From Pilaira anomala (lineage: Eukaryota > Mucoromycota > Mucoromycetes > Mucorales > Mucoraceae), in the NCBI GenBank assembly GCA_025716855.1, contig JAIXMQ010000091.1, positions 1 to 64,000 of the forward strand: a stretch of DNA of 64,000 bases, given 5' to 3'. Positions 1 to 11,158 of the stretch are shown piece after piece. The position numbers and the translations under genes are program-made. Below the pieces are notes generated by a model, which worked only from the letters and a program-made list of their open reading frames with translations, was not told the origin of the DNA and searched no databases. Every line of letters begins with the position of its first letter. Positions within the stretch are counted from its first letter, which is position 1.

Positions 1-23
1 ATGTCTTTTTTTTTTTTTTTTAG

Positions 24-430
24 TGATTGTGCTGAGGATCCTTATTTATCCAAGTTTCAAGGTAGACCTCAAGAACCTACACCCAAAGCTAGATGGCATT
101 CATTATTTGGGTAAGTTGAAAGAGATAAATTTGGGTGTGTGAGTGTGTGTGAGTGTGTGTGTGTTGTACTTATACACATGTTTTTGTAGTGCACCTAAGC
201 CATTCGATAGACATGATTGGTATATCAGCCGTTGTGGACAATCTAGAAGATACGTAATTGATTACTACGAAGCACCTGAAGAGAAGCCTGGTGTACCTGT
301 ATTCCACTTGGACGTACGTCCCGCCTTAGACGATGCAGAAAGTATGATGGTTAGATTTAAGGAAGCTGCTAAAGTGAAATGGGATCAATGGTTCCCTACC
401 GCTACTATGGGAGAAAAGAAATCCGCTTAA
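24..430 (+). CDS. CYC3: Cytochrome c haem lyase (holocytochrome c synthase), C-terminal part
   Basis: Attaches haem covalently to the CXXCH motif of apocytochrome c in the mitochondrial intermembrane space. The 5' part of the gene lies outside the window: the first bases are an intron tail ending in TAG at 23. Exons are 24-110 and 190-430, with intron 111-189 (GTAAGT...TTGTAG). The second exon holds the family signature [15 protein letters not shown] followed by [12 protein letters not shown] and [11 protein letters not shown], all typical of the C-terminal half of haem lyases. The stop TAA is at 428-430. The next gene converges from the other strand with its stop 69 bp away. The family call is firm; whether the enzyme favours cytochrome c or c1 cannot be told from this part. 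Confidence 0.93.
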
Positions 431-498
431 GAAAAAAAAGAAAATCATTATATCCCCCCTCTCTCTCTGTCTCTCTCTCTCTCCTTTTTATTATTTAT

Positions 499-1623
499 TT
501 ATTTATTATTAAATTCACGTATTTTTCTCATTAAAGTTCTACCTTTTTTAAAGGTGGTATAATCACGTACAACTCTTGATTGAGGACCCATGGAAGGTTG
601 AGTGATGAATTTGTAATGAACTAATAACCAAGATGTATGATAGGCTAAAGTATCATAGTATTCAGTTGCTAAGGAACGAAGTAGAGGTAAATTGGACCAA
701 GGAATCTTTTGAAAATCATGATGTTCATTATGGTACCCAATATTCATGAAGGGGATATTGAGTACACCATAATAAGAGTACGTCTCTTGTCCATCATCAA
801 ACGTATAATGTTCTTGTATGAAATGAGCAGCACCTGGATGTAAAGAGTACCCAAACCAAAGCGATAAGAATAAATAAATCAAACCTTTATATCCACATAC
901 TTTCACAATCAATATATCCATACCGATCGAGAACACAACGTTGATGATTTCCCATTGATTTGGCTTATGGCCACGGTCTTGTTGCATCACTAAACCACGT
1001 ACCACGTACATGACAGGGTAGATCAGGATCCAGAGGATTTTCTTGAAGCTGTTTCCTCGAATTAAGTTCTTTTCCCATTCCAGTGGTAAATCAGGGTCCA
1101 TGCCTTCTACACCTTGCCAGGTATGATGTTCAATATGGTATCGACGGAAGGATTGAGAGATAGGAACCGGTAAGACGATGTTGGTATAGAGTCCAATCAT
1201 ACGGTCATAGAGACTGGATCCTGTCACTAAATTATGACAGGCTTCATGAATAATCACGCCAACCATACCAGTGGCAGTACCACCAATGAAATAGGCCGTC
1301 AAAAGATATACAGACCAATGGACCGTAGGATGATGTCCGAAATAAAAGGCTAGGCCCAATTGAACTATATTGATGAGCGTGGCTATATAAAATGTCTTGA
1401 TCTCGGTTCCATAGAGTTTGGTGATTTGTGGGTGCTTTAATAATAAAGCATGTTTTCTCTTCAAGTGAGGCTCGTCCATGTCATCTCGAGCGAAATCAAG
1501 ATCTCTTCCTGGAATGGAACGTTTCCAAGTACCTACGTAAAGTGGGTGACGATAATCTGGATGCTGCTTTTCATTCTTGATTTCTTCTTTGGGTTCAATT
1601 CTATCAAATACAAAAGGAGGCAT
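499..1623 (-). CDS. DEGS1: Sphingolipid delta(4)-desaturase (dihydroceramide desaturase, DEGS family)
   Basis: An integral ER enzyme that puts the 4,5-trans double bond into dihydroceramide, making ceramide. It is a single uninterrupted 374-residue frame starting at ATG 1623, near the usual family length. The three di-iron histidine boxes are present: HEACH near residue 123, HIEHH near 160 and HNEHH near 290. Hydrophobic segments flank the boxes (around residues 75-120 and 205-250). The N-terminal stretch after HPLYVGTWKRSIPG resembles the Lipid_DES N-terminal region of this family. It is one of only two clearly intron-free genes of this size here; the other is the Ssu1-like gene. The motif TWQGVEGMDPDLP after the second box supports a sphingolipid rather than an acyl-CoA desaturase. 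Confidence 0.94.
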   Translation of the reverse strand: MPPFVFDRIEPKEEIKNEKQHPDYRHPLYVGTWKRSIPGRDLDFARDDMDEPHLKRKHALLLKHPQITKLYGTEIKTFYIATLINIVQLGLAFYFGHHPTVHWSVYLLTAYFIGGTATGMVGVIIHEACHNLVTGSSLYDRMIGLYTNIVLPVPISQSFRRYHIEHHTWQGVEGMDPDLPLEWEKNLIRGNSFKKILWILIYPVMYVVRGLVMQQDRGHKPNQWEIINVVFSIGMDILIVKVCGYKGLIYLFLSLWFGYSLHPGAAHFIQEHYTFDDGQETYSYYGVLNIPFMNIGYHNEHHDFQKIPWSNLPLLRSLATEYYDTLAYHTSWLLVHYKFITQPSMGPQSRVVRDYTTFKKGRTLMRKIREFNNK

Positions 1624-1850
1624 ATACTAGTTTTTATATCTAAGGGTAAAAGAAGAAGAAGATGTTTTTGATCCAGACACTCAATTAACTCAATTTATTT
1701 ACATTTAAAAAAATAAAAATCGTCTGATAATTTTTATGTTTACAAACAAACATCCAATTTTTTTTTATTAAAACTCATTCAAATTTAGAGTAATCTAATG
1801 GAAAAGCTAATAAAAAAAAATTGATTACTACTTTTTTTGTTTTATTTAAA

Positions 1851-3418
1851 TTAAATGTATACTTTCTTACCGTTGCCTTTGGATTCTCCACTAGGATAAG
1901 TGTGTTTAGATACTCGAATGGATCTTGGTTGAGGTAAATCTGAAGTAGGTCGAAACGTATATCTTCCTCCTCCTTCCGTTAATGGAATCTCTTGTGGACG
2001 AGAAGACCTTAATCCCATCAAAGGCGTTAATCGAGCTCCAGAAGGTCCTGAAGAGAATGGAGGTGGTGGTGGTGGTGGAGGTGCTGAAGGTGTTGATGGT
2101 GGTGGTGGTGGTGGTGGTGATGGAGCTGGAGGTACTTGGGGTGAAGATCCAAAATTTCGATTCACCATGGGTGGTGCTGGTGCAGATGGTGGTGGTGGTG
2201 GTGGTGGTGGTGAAACTCCATTTCCAAATGATCTTCCAATCGATCTAACACCACCAGGAGGAGGTACAGGAGGTCTATTATGATTCATGACAGGTGAAAT
2301 GGGTGGTGCAGGTGGAGGAGGCACAGACGGTCTATTATTATTATTATTATTACTCATCACAGGTGGTGCAGAAGGTCGACTATTCAGTGTAGGAGGTGGA
2401 GGTGGTAATGGTGATCGAGGGGGTGTAGCTACTCCAGGTGATTGACGTGAAGCATTGGATGAGGATCTAGCTCTACCGGGTGGTAATACAGGTGGTACTG
2501 CTAAAGAAGAAAGTGGTGTCGTACTTGATCCTGTTGATCTTAATGATCCAAATTTTTGTGGTGGTGCTCCTCCTCCAGTACGATTTACTGCTGATGGACT
2601 TGCGGGTGGCGGAGATGGGATGGCTCTTGGAGGTGGTGGAGGGACGGGTCTTGAAGGTGAACTATTTGATCTTGATCGTCCTGCAGGTGATAATAAGGAT
2701 TGTTGGATTTTAGGTGCCATACCAGATGCAACACCTGGTGCTCCAGGAGGTGGAGGTGGTGGTGGAGGTGGTGGAGGCGGTGGTGGAGCTCCTCCTCCTC
2801 CAATATTACTTTGTGGAATCGTTGGTACACTTGCTGAAGAAGTAGGTGCATTAAATTGAGGTAATCCTCTACCCGGAATAGGTGGTGGAGCTTTAAAGTT
2901 TCTCGGTAATGTATTATTGCTTGTAGGTGGTGGTGGTGGTTTGAAAGCGGGAGATCTTCCTGGTGTAGGTGGTGGTGGACCTGGTGGTTGTGGAGCTAAA
3001 AAGAAGGAAATATATAAATAACTTTTTTTTTTTTTAAAACAGCACTGTTTTTAAACTTACTTGACATTCCTCCTCTTCCTGTATCTACAGCCGCACCTCT
3101 TGTCTTTCGAAGGGTTGGCATACCTCCAGCAAATAATCCACCTAAAGCGGCAGCAGCAGGAGCTGCAACGGGTGGAGCCGAAGCTGTGTGTTGTAAAGAA
3201 GGAGCAGAAGCACCTCCACCCATTGGTATAGGTGGTCTTGCCATGGCTCCCATAGATGGACCTGTTGATTTAGGTACTATATATTCGTTGTTTATGAGTT
3301 TCGAATGAGAAAAAGAGAGACACGACTTACCATCCACTATAGGTGCAGACCTATCGTTCGTTTGTGCTTTCTTTAAGGCTTTACCCTTTTGAATTTGAGC
3401 TAATAGTCCATTATCCAT
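1851..3418 (-). CDS. VRP1: Verprolin / WIP-like actin regulator (WH2 domain, polyproline)
   Basis: Binds G-actin and the WASP protein to promote Arp2/3-driven actin patches. Exons on the minus strand are 3331-3418, 3061-3276 and 1851-2995; joined they give about 482 residues in one frame. The N terminus carries a WH2 actin-binding helix (LLAQIQKGKALKKA). The middle is long proline runs separated by Ser, Asn and Gly. The C terminus has GGRYTFRPTSDLPQP, the WASP-binding motif of WIP/verprolin. Many open frames on the opposite strand are shadows of the GGT/CCA repeats. The intron at 2996-3060 was placed by its acceptor TTTTTAG and by frame continuity. Polyproline length is likely to vary between strains. 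Confidence 0.9.
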
Positions 3419-3460
3419 TGTTTGTGTCTATCTATTTAAAAGTAAAAAGAAGGAAAAAAC

Positions 3461-3508
<48 letters not shown>

Positions 3509-3665
3509 CGTAATAAGTAAGACGCCAAGTAAAGGTGTATTTTTGTATTTAACCGGAGTTGTACCAGTGACTTCACTTTTACCATATAAAGTCAAAGTCC
3601 AGCTTGATGCAAGCTTTATTTGAACTATCTGCAGCATCAATTAAAAGGGTTTGCTTTATACCTGA

Positions 3666-3699
<34 letters not shown>

Positions 3700-4376
3700 C
3701 CATTGCGTGGTGGTTCTCTCCTTTTAATACTCGTAATCTATCTTTTCTTTTTATGTTCTCATGTGATGCTAGACCTTGGCATGAAGGATATTATTACAAT
3801 ACCAAGCGGCACAACACACTCACAATGAACCTGTTTTGTTCATTCTTATCAATGAAGAAAGACTTTTTTATCTGCTGAAAGAAACAAGCACATCGTACAT
3901 AATATCACTTAAAATTTATGTCCCCGGAACAAATAACGGCTTTTATGTATGCACGATTTTTACAAAATTTCTCTTTTCAGTAACGGATGAAAATGAGCAA
4001 TCATCCTTTTAAACTTTTTGGCAGTGATACATTACATTCAACATGATTCTGTCTACTTTTATAGCATATTAGCTGTATACTAAGCTAGTCACCTCCTGAT
4101 TCTTGAACTATCAATCGGTGAATTTAAGTTTTGTATATAATAAGACCTACGTTGTCATAGTAAAATGGAAATGGAGAGCCAGCCAATGCAATCTCTTACA
4201 CAAATAATGCAGAATAAAAAGTGCGCCAAATTTACTTTTAAGGTCGTACCAATATTAAGACTAAACAGTCCACGTGCCAACAAGAAATGATTTATTTTTT
4301 TGTCATAAAATCGCTTTCAAAAAATTAAATTTTTTCTTTTTTTTTTTTTTTCTTTTTTAAAAAAAATCAAATAAAA
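3419..4376. other. Intergenic region with homopolymer and TTA microsatellite
   Basis: No gene is supported here. The stretch holds a 41-base A run at 3466-3506 and a (TTA)n microsatellite around 3669-3699. An AT-rich region follows, with a T-run/A-run junction at 4331-4366 just before the TMEM33-like start codon. Because verprolin and the TMEM33-like gene diverge from here, both promoters should lie in it, but I recognise no specific factor site. Confidence 0.6.
3466..3506. repeat. Poly(A) homopolymer, 41 bases
   Basis: An uninterrupted A run lying 48 bp upstream of the verprolin start codon. It is the longest pure homopolymer in the window. It could be a promoter nucleosome-depleting tract, or a site of assembly length error. 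Confidence 0.9.
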
Positions 4377-5374
4377 ATGCAATCAACAGAAGGTGAGAAG
4401 AAAAAGACAGAAGTAAAGCCAGTAGAAAAGATTGATTTCAAGGTAAAAAAAAAAAAAAAAGGAAGCATGTATGTAATAAAAGTCTTTATATAAAGTATTG
4501 AAATATTATAGGACCTTCATTTTGGTTGGTTTATTGGACACGCTCTTGTTGTATTGAACGCAACCATCTTCTTTCTTTCACAACTATTATTCCATCCACT
4601 TGGATTCTTTTACAGAGTATCTTACTTGACCACAGTTGCTTCTTATGCTATTGTTCTTTTCAATACTTTTAAGGTAAAATATATAGAAAAAAACACGCGA
4701 CTTTTTTTTTCTAAAATAACTTTATAGCCTTTAACAACAAATCAATCATTTTACAAAAAAATGTTATTGGATGAAAATACACAATATTTAATTGTTGCTG
4801 TTTACTTTTTATTCACCAGAAGAATTGCAAGTAAAGTTCTATCTAAGAGAAAAAGAAAAAAAAAAATTTTTTTTTTAACAGACGTATCTATAGTTACCTT
4901 ATTACCTTTCTTTATCTATTCTGTATTTCATGTCATGAAATATACTGAAGAAAAGCTGATCCCTACTTTTGCACCTACTCAAACTCAAGTTCAAACTAAG
5001 CTTAGAAACTTGATTACAACTTATCATGATAAATCAATGGAATATACTGCTAAAATTGAAGTATGTGGTGTTATGACGCGACTTGTCCTTGGTTTATTTG
5101 TGTAAGTGATTTGTTTATTATGATGTATAGATAATATGTACTTATATATATACGTAAATATAGCTTTAGATCAAGTATCCTTTCTATTCTTGTTTATGCT
5201 CAATTCTTACGTATGCGTTATTACATGTCTTCTGATACAAGACAATTCTTGACACATATTGGAACTAAAATCGATCATTTATTAACTCCACCAACTGCAC
5301 ATCCCAAGATTCCACCTGCTGTAATTAAAGCTTATGCAACTGCCAAAGAAAAGATGGCACCCAAAACATTATAA
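4377..5374 (+). CDS. TMEM33: TMEM33 / Pom33 (Per33) family ER and nuclear-envelope membrane protein
   Basis: Members of this family sit in the ER and nuclear envelope, shape tubules and help place nuclear pore complexes. Exons are 4377-4442, 4512-4673, 4728-4830, 4882-5101 and 5164-5374, giving 253 residues. The frame passes cleanly through each junction. Conserved features are the opening DLHFGWFIGHALVV, several hydrophobic segments (about residues 24-60, 80-100, 115-130, 175-195) and a basic, amphipathic-looking C-terminal portion with LRMRYYMSSD and RQFLTHIG. The final residues KMAPKTL match no retrieval signal I know. The T-run/A-run before ATG 4377 is the local start context. The convergent TLC-domain gene ends 22 bp after this stop. 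Confidence 0.82.
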
Positions 5375-5396
5375 AAGAATAAATATTTTTTTTTTA

Positions 5397-5429
5397 TTAA
5401 TGAACTGAAATAGGAGTAGTTTGATAAAT

Positions 5430-5476
<47 letters not shown>

Positions 5477-6339
5477 TAGTAGTATAATTTAAATAGTTCT
5501 TCTTTTTTTTTCTTTGTTGTATAGTCGTTGTTGTTGTTGTAATCATCCTAGTTGCAGTCGTATGAGAAGTGATATCTTCATCGTTTGTTGGTTGAATCTG
5601 TTTTTGTTTTGATCTCAAACGTAATTGTTGTTTAATAAATCCTAAAATATAGAAATAAATAACCCCTCTCCTTTTTTTTTTCCCCCCTTTTTATTTATTT
5701 ATTATTTTTTTTACCAAGAAACCAATAACAATGGACCGGAAAGAATATAGTTAAAGCATTTACAACAGGTCCAAAGCGTAATTCCATATTCCAAGCAGAT
5801 AGAATAGCATAAGCATGAAATAAAATGCGAGTCAAGACAAAGGAAGTAGCAAATAAAGCGTCACGACGTAACCGAACACGCATTGAACCCAAAGCCAATA
5901 AAAAAGTAGGTACTTCTAATATACACATCATGATAAAGATTGAACAGAATTGATTTGAAATAGCCCAAATCAAGACGATCATATATGTGATATGATGAAT
6001 CCAACCTGTAAGTAACCCAATCTTGTTTCGATAATAGATCATACCTAGAGAAAGATCCATAAACAAGAAACTGATAAAAAATGTAGTCGCAAGTACCGTC
6101 CAGGTACGATAGATCATGACTTGGCGTAGATCGTTTGTGCTGATTAATTGAATTAGGAGTGGAACGGAGAGTGTGCTGGTTATGGAACTACTGAGGAGTG
6201 TACACACATACGCTCTTTCTTTCTCCGTACGTGCTATTTTCGCTCTTTTTGTCCAGAATCGAAACCAGCAGAAAAAGAGTGTGGATGATATTAAACTCGT
6301 ACTGATCACTGCTGGATGGAAAATAGATGAAATAATCAT
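5397..6339 (-). CDS. TLC-domain (TRAM/LAG1/CLN8) multi-pass membrane protein
   Basis: TLC-domain proteins act in sphingolipid or phospholipid synthesis, sensing or trafficking in the ER; the substrate of this one is unknown. Exons are 5715-6339 and 5397-5641 (289 residues). The 208-residue first exon has about six hydrophobic spans. It also carries TLC signatures: DLSLGMIYYRNKIGLLTGW then IHHITYM, and EVPTFLLALGSMR, as in TLCD4/TMEM56-like proteins. It lacks the ceramide synthase Lag1 motif HHxxT...D, so I do not call it a ceramide synthase. The second exon is a soluble tail rich in Lys, Thr and Ala, encoded by GTn and GCn triplet repeats (5428-5480), so the C terminus may be of variable length. 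Confidence 0.75.
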
Positions 6340-6725
6340 TTTTTTTTTTTTTTTAAAATGAATAAATTAAAAAAAAAAAAAAAAAGAAAAAAAGGGAAAT
6401 TACGCAAGTATATAAACTATTTATAATAAAAGGGTCACATTATCTATGTTTTAGGTTTAAACAAAATAAAAATGATGCACACATAACAAATACAGTGAAG
6501 CACACACATACACACACACCAATACACACCCATACCCACACACACCCACACATCAAAAAAGTCTAATATGGTAGATCCTCATTATAAGTCCATCTTACCC
6601 CCACTTTTTTTTTTTTTTCTTCCTGTAGACGTGTACACAAGTGTAGCGACACAACTATGATATCATCAACCTTTGGCTCGGGTAGTAAAATTAGAATGAT
6701 TGGCAGTAAATTACACTTATTTTTT
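6340..6725. other. Intergenic region with CA-rich repeat
   Basis: Contains A runs (6367-6385) and an imperfect CA/CCCA repeat at 6478-6553. No coding frame is supported. It is the 5' side of the TLC gene and the 3' side of the importin gene. Confidence 0.6.
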
Positions 6726-9700
6726 TTATTGTAGTAATTGGTTTACTTGATCTAAAATTGTAGGATCTATTTGATTTAAAAGAACATAAATAAATGGTTC
6801 ATTCAGTGCTTGACGAATCAGTTGAATTAAATCAATGGTATAAACTGGATCACGGTGTGAAAGCTACATACATGCATGTGAGTTTAATAGTACTTTCACT
6901 GAGTTATATATATTTTTTTTTTTTTTTTTTACCTCGCTCTTTCTCTTCTTTTCTGCACTATCTTCTATTTCGTAAATATCTCCTTCCACATCCACTTCAC
7001 TATAAAGTACTCTATAGATAAATACTCACATTAGAAAAAAAAAAACACATCACATCTCAAAAAAGAGCTTTTTTTAAAAAAAAAAAAAACTGTATCACTT
7101 TACTCTGATCCATCGCCTTCCTTCATTTCGGGCCCGATATCACTCCAAATGGCCATTAAATTAGGTAATCGATTTAAAACGGTTGTATTACCAGTTAAAA
7201 TCAAATTTGTGTACCCAATGCAAGCTAATTTTCTTGCTCTTGTTTGACTTGCATTATCAAACTGTAAAAAAAAAAAAAACGTGTTATTAGTTTATCCACA
7301 TATATTATATTTATATTTCACTTTTTTTTTTTACCTTGTCTAACCACTTATCTAATATATCTCCTAAAAAGTCACCTGTCATCTGTTGTTGCTGTCCAGT
7401 CAACTGAATCACATGAATCACAAAACTCGAATCATAAATTGATAAACGAGCAAATAAATTCATATAATTCACAATAGCATACCCATAAATCTTTTAAATT
7501 ATAAAATTAGAAAAAAAAATACACACACAGACACGAAAATTTATATGATTTTTTTTTTTATATATACCGTATTTTGCACCAAGACACTAAGTATATTCGA
7601 TAATAATCCAGACTGAACAAGCGAATCAGCATAGACTTGGAAAGCAACGGATTGTAAAGCTAAATCGATAGTATGTGTAATATAAGACGCAGCTTGTTCT
7701 CTACAATAAAGGATTTTAGCAGCTAATTTCTCAAACAAGATGGCAGTATTTGCAGGTTGTAAGGTATGAACAGGGTCCAACAAGATATAACTGTCCATGA
7801 TCTTGAGCACCTTTCGTAAATTCTCTGTGTCGTGATCGAGTAATGCAAATGCACTTGGTAAAAGTGACATGAGTTCTGCACTAGAATTTGGTGCACTTTG
7901 TAGTAAACTCCACCATAAGTCTAATGCATCTTCAAGTAAATAAACGTGTGCTTCCTATATATGTTGATGTGAGTTTCAAAGAAGTGGGGCTCTTTTTTTT
8001 TTTGTGTGTGTAATCAAAACTTACATTGTTACAATCTGTACAGTAACGTACAATTGGAATAAGAATATCGTGTAATTGAACTGATTGATCGTTAAGAATC
8101 TATTTTTTTTTTTTTTGAAGTGCGTTTGTAAAATGATTTTGTGTGTTTCTATTGTATATATATATATATATATATATATAACTTACACTTGTAATTTTTG
8201 TAAATGTAACGACTAAAGAAGATTTAAGTAAAGGTTCAGTATCTGGACCCCACAATGGAGTTAATAACTGAATGATTTGAGCAGCATAAGGTATCATCTA
8301 ATATAAATACAATAAGTAACGAATAACACAATCCCACATTTCTCTCTCTCTCTTTCTCTTTACATTAATATTGGTTCTATCCATAATTGCATTAAGATAA
8401 GAAATCAACTGCATGGTCGTATCCGATTCCTCAACTTGTTGTAATAACTTGAGCAATAAAGACATGGCTCTTCCAAGGTACGGCAAGACAATCTCAATAT
8501 CAAAATCCCAATCATCCACAGCTTGTTTCAACCCATGTGCAGCCGTTAATCTGACAACTAAATCCTCTTCCTCCGACATCAATTCCAATAAGATTTCATA
8601 AATCACTTTTCTACAGTCAGAACTGATACCTTCTGTCACCCATTTACCTAACATCCAACCGATACGACGTCGAAGGATCTTGAAGTTTGGATCCTTGTTC
8701 TGGAGTTCTTGCACTAATCGAGTCATGACAAAGGGTTCGAAATCAAGTCGGCCGTACAATGAGTTCACGCCTAATCCAATTGCACCGTAGACTGCATCCT
8801 TGAATAATAAACTTTGTCGATCTGTCACGGCTAAATTATAAAACGCTTTAAGAAAAAAAAAAAAAAACTTCTATATATAAAAAAAAACCTCCCCCCCCCC
8901 TCCCCCCACACTTACTAGCAACACGTTCAACCAAGTTCAACATAATAGGTACAAGTTGATCTCGATACTGTGATAATAAATTCATAAAAGTCATTTCAGC
9001 ACAAGGTCTTAACTCAAACTCCCAATTCTCAGAACCCAACGAAATAGCCCAGCCTTCTGGATCCTCTTCCCATTTATTAAAATCCTGAGGGGTCAATAAC
9101 ATGTACTGACTGACTAAAGTCTCTGCACACACGTTGACAAAGTCGGTCGTCAAGAGACGTTGATGGATCAAACGACCTGCTTCTGCTGCTAATTCCTTTT
9201 CTTCTTCAGTCACCGATAAAAGATCCGCACCTAATTTACCGGTGTTGTAGGAAGAGTTTTTAATCGTGTCTTTGATCAAGAGCATGCCTTGTAATAAAAA
9301 GCTCTCAAAGACCGTGCGATCGTCCGTGGTTTGAGATGCAATGTGAGCTCCTTCGTGTTGGATGTGTTGCCAGTAGTATTGGATGATGTCGAGCCAGGAT
9401 GGACAGAGTGCTGCAGAGACTGGGTGGCTCTTTTGGAGTCCCAGGTAGAGTGTGCCGTATTCTTCAATGGTTGATTCTAAATCTTGGCGGATCTTTCCTT
9501 GATAGTTTAATTGAATTAATCCAAAACCTAAAAAAAAAAAAAAAAAAAAAAATCAGTATATCGTTGAAAGTGTCCATTTTCTTTTTCTTCTTCTATTTCA
9601 TACATACGGCAGTTCATAAATTGTTCTACATGTTTACGACTAATCTCAATAAAAGTCTACAGTTGGGTGGAAAAAAAAAAAGTTAATATAACGTAAATAT

Positions 9701-10747
9701 ATATACTAAAAAAAAAAAAAAAAAAAAAAGTATACATTACTCTTGTTTCGTTATATTTATGAACATCTCGAATGCCACTAATCATTAAAACCTTTAAACA
9801 CTTTACACAAGTGGCAACGATTTCCAATTCCATCAAGACAGATTCGTTATAAGATTGAGTAGAGAAACTAAGGATGGTACGATCGACATATCCAATATAG
9901 ACTTGAGCAACAGCTTGAAAGATATTCGGTGCAATTTCAGCAAATTGTTTACGTCCAGTAGATAATAATCGGGTGCTGAGTTCAGTCAAGACTTCGGATA
10001 ATGTCTCTAATACTCGGTGATGAATTAATCTGGTTTGATCCAAGGTGTTGTTGGGTATAGGTTCCATGGATTGAATCAAGGTTGTAAGTAAATCAGGCCT
10101 AATACAAGAATTATTTTTTTTTTAGTTATCTTTTTTGATTGATTGATTGATTTTTTTCTTTTTTTACCAGTCTCTTGGGTAATCAATGCGTGCAATTCGA
10201 GATACAATGACTGCATTTTGAGCAGTAAGCTAAAAGTGTATCGATTTTTTTCTAAGATACAGATTTTTTGGTTTGGTTTAAATGTTGTTGTATTTACCTT
10301 TCTACTCGGTTCATCGAGGAATTGAAGTAATCTTTGTCGAATCGCTTGTTTTTCTTCAGCACTAATAGGACTAATAGAGAATAAACAGGTTAAAAAAAAA
10401 AAAGAAAACTCCACTTGAAATTTATTTTAGTTTACTTTTTGGCTGTTCTTCTCCAGAATCGATCAATTCCATTTTTCAAATAGATACCACTCAAGAATCG
10501 TATATCATGATCAACGGATCGATCATAAAAGATATCCTAATTTACATAAATAATCAATAAACAACACGCGAGCGCGTTATAAGTTAAGAAAAATAACTTT
10601 TTTTTTTTATTTTACCTGTAACGTAGCAAAGAAACTAGGTGCATTTTCCCATTGTTTCAACATATCTTCTGCTTGTCTCATACGTTGATAGTCTTGTGAA
10701 GTGGCTTCTCGAAGCACACCCAAGAGTTGAAGTTTAGCTTCACTCAT
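6726..10747 (-). CDS. KAP120: Importin-11 / Kap120 family karyopherin-beta
   Basis: A nuclear import receptor that binds RanGTP through its N-terminal HEAT repeats and carries cargo through nuclear pores. Fifteen exons join in frame to 990 residues (human IPO11 975, yeast Kap120 about 1030). Exons from the 5' end: 10616-10747, 10436-10536, 10298-10370, 10168-10229, 9741-10098, 9608-9656, 8916-9527, 8364-8845, 8187-8297, 8025-8099, 7568-7954, 7335-7490, 7104-7261, 6933-7011, 6726-6863. The importin N-terminal domain covers roughly residues 25-100 (AEDMLKQWENAPSFF...). The central part ILRRRIGWMLGKWV, EEDLVVRLTAAHGLK and LLKLLQQVEESDT follows the IPO11 pattern closely. The C terminus RDPVYTIDLIQLI also matches IPO11. 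An upstream in-frame extension is a poly-Phe artefact, so ATG 10747 is preferred. Confidence 0.9.
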
Positions 10748-11158
10748 TCCAATAAAAATAATAATAAAAAAAAAAAAAAAAGAAAAGAAAGGGAGGCGTT
10801 CTTTCAATTTGACCCCCCTCCCCCTCCTCAAATCTTTATTGTTACAAGTAGTGTGGCTTGGAACAACATTTTGTGATATTATTGTTCTACTTTAGGGCCG
10901 CGCATTTGAATATTAGAATCTCTTTTGATCATGAGTTGTAAAATTTTATTTAGATTTTAGAATAATGACTACTACAACTTTTTAGCTATACACGACTATG
11001 TATGCTCTCATCAATAAATATCTATTTACAAACTGTACTAAAACTGTCAAGTTTTCTTAGTTATCTGGTCTTAAAAAGATTACAATTTTATCACTGATTG
11101 ATGAAACCCTAAATTGTCTTTTTTTTTTTTTTTTTTTTTTTCTCTTACATATTTTGAA
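10748..11158. other. Divergent promoter region between importin-11 and RAD4
   Basis: About 410 bp between two divergent starts. A 20-base T run at 11119-11140 precedes the RAD4 start, and an A-rich stretch sits upstream of the importin start. A short GGGCCGCGC patch near 10893 stands out from the AT-rich background. No gene is seen. Confidence 0.6.

Noticed and set aside
1982..2859. Several plus-strand frames rich in Val, Gly or Leu opposite verprolin
   Set aside because: Shadows of proline triplet repeats; verprolin has WH2 and WASP-binding motifs and clean splicing.
5175..5184. Perfect U12-like donor GTATCCTTTC inside the last exon of the TMEM33-like gene
   Set aside because: It encodes SSILS within a continuous reading frame just after a normal GT-AG junction, and no U12 branch site or acceptor follows that would keep the frame.
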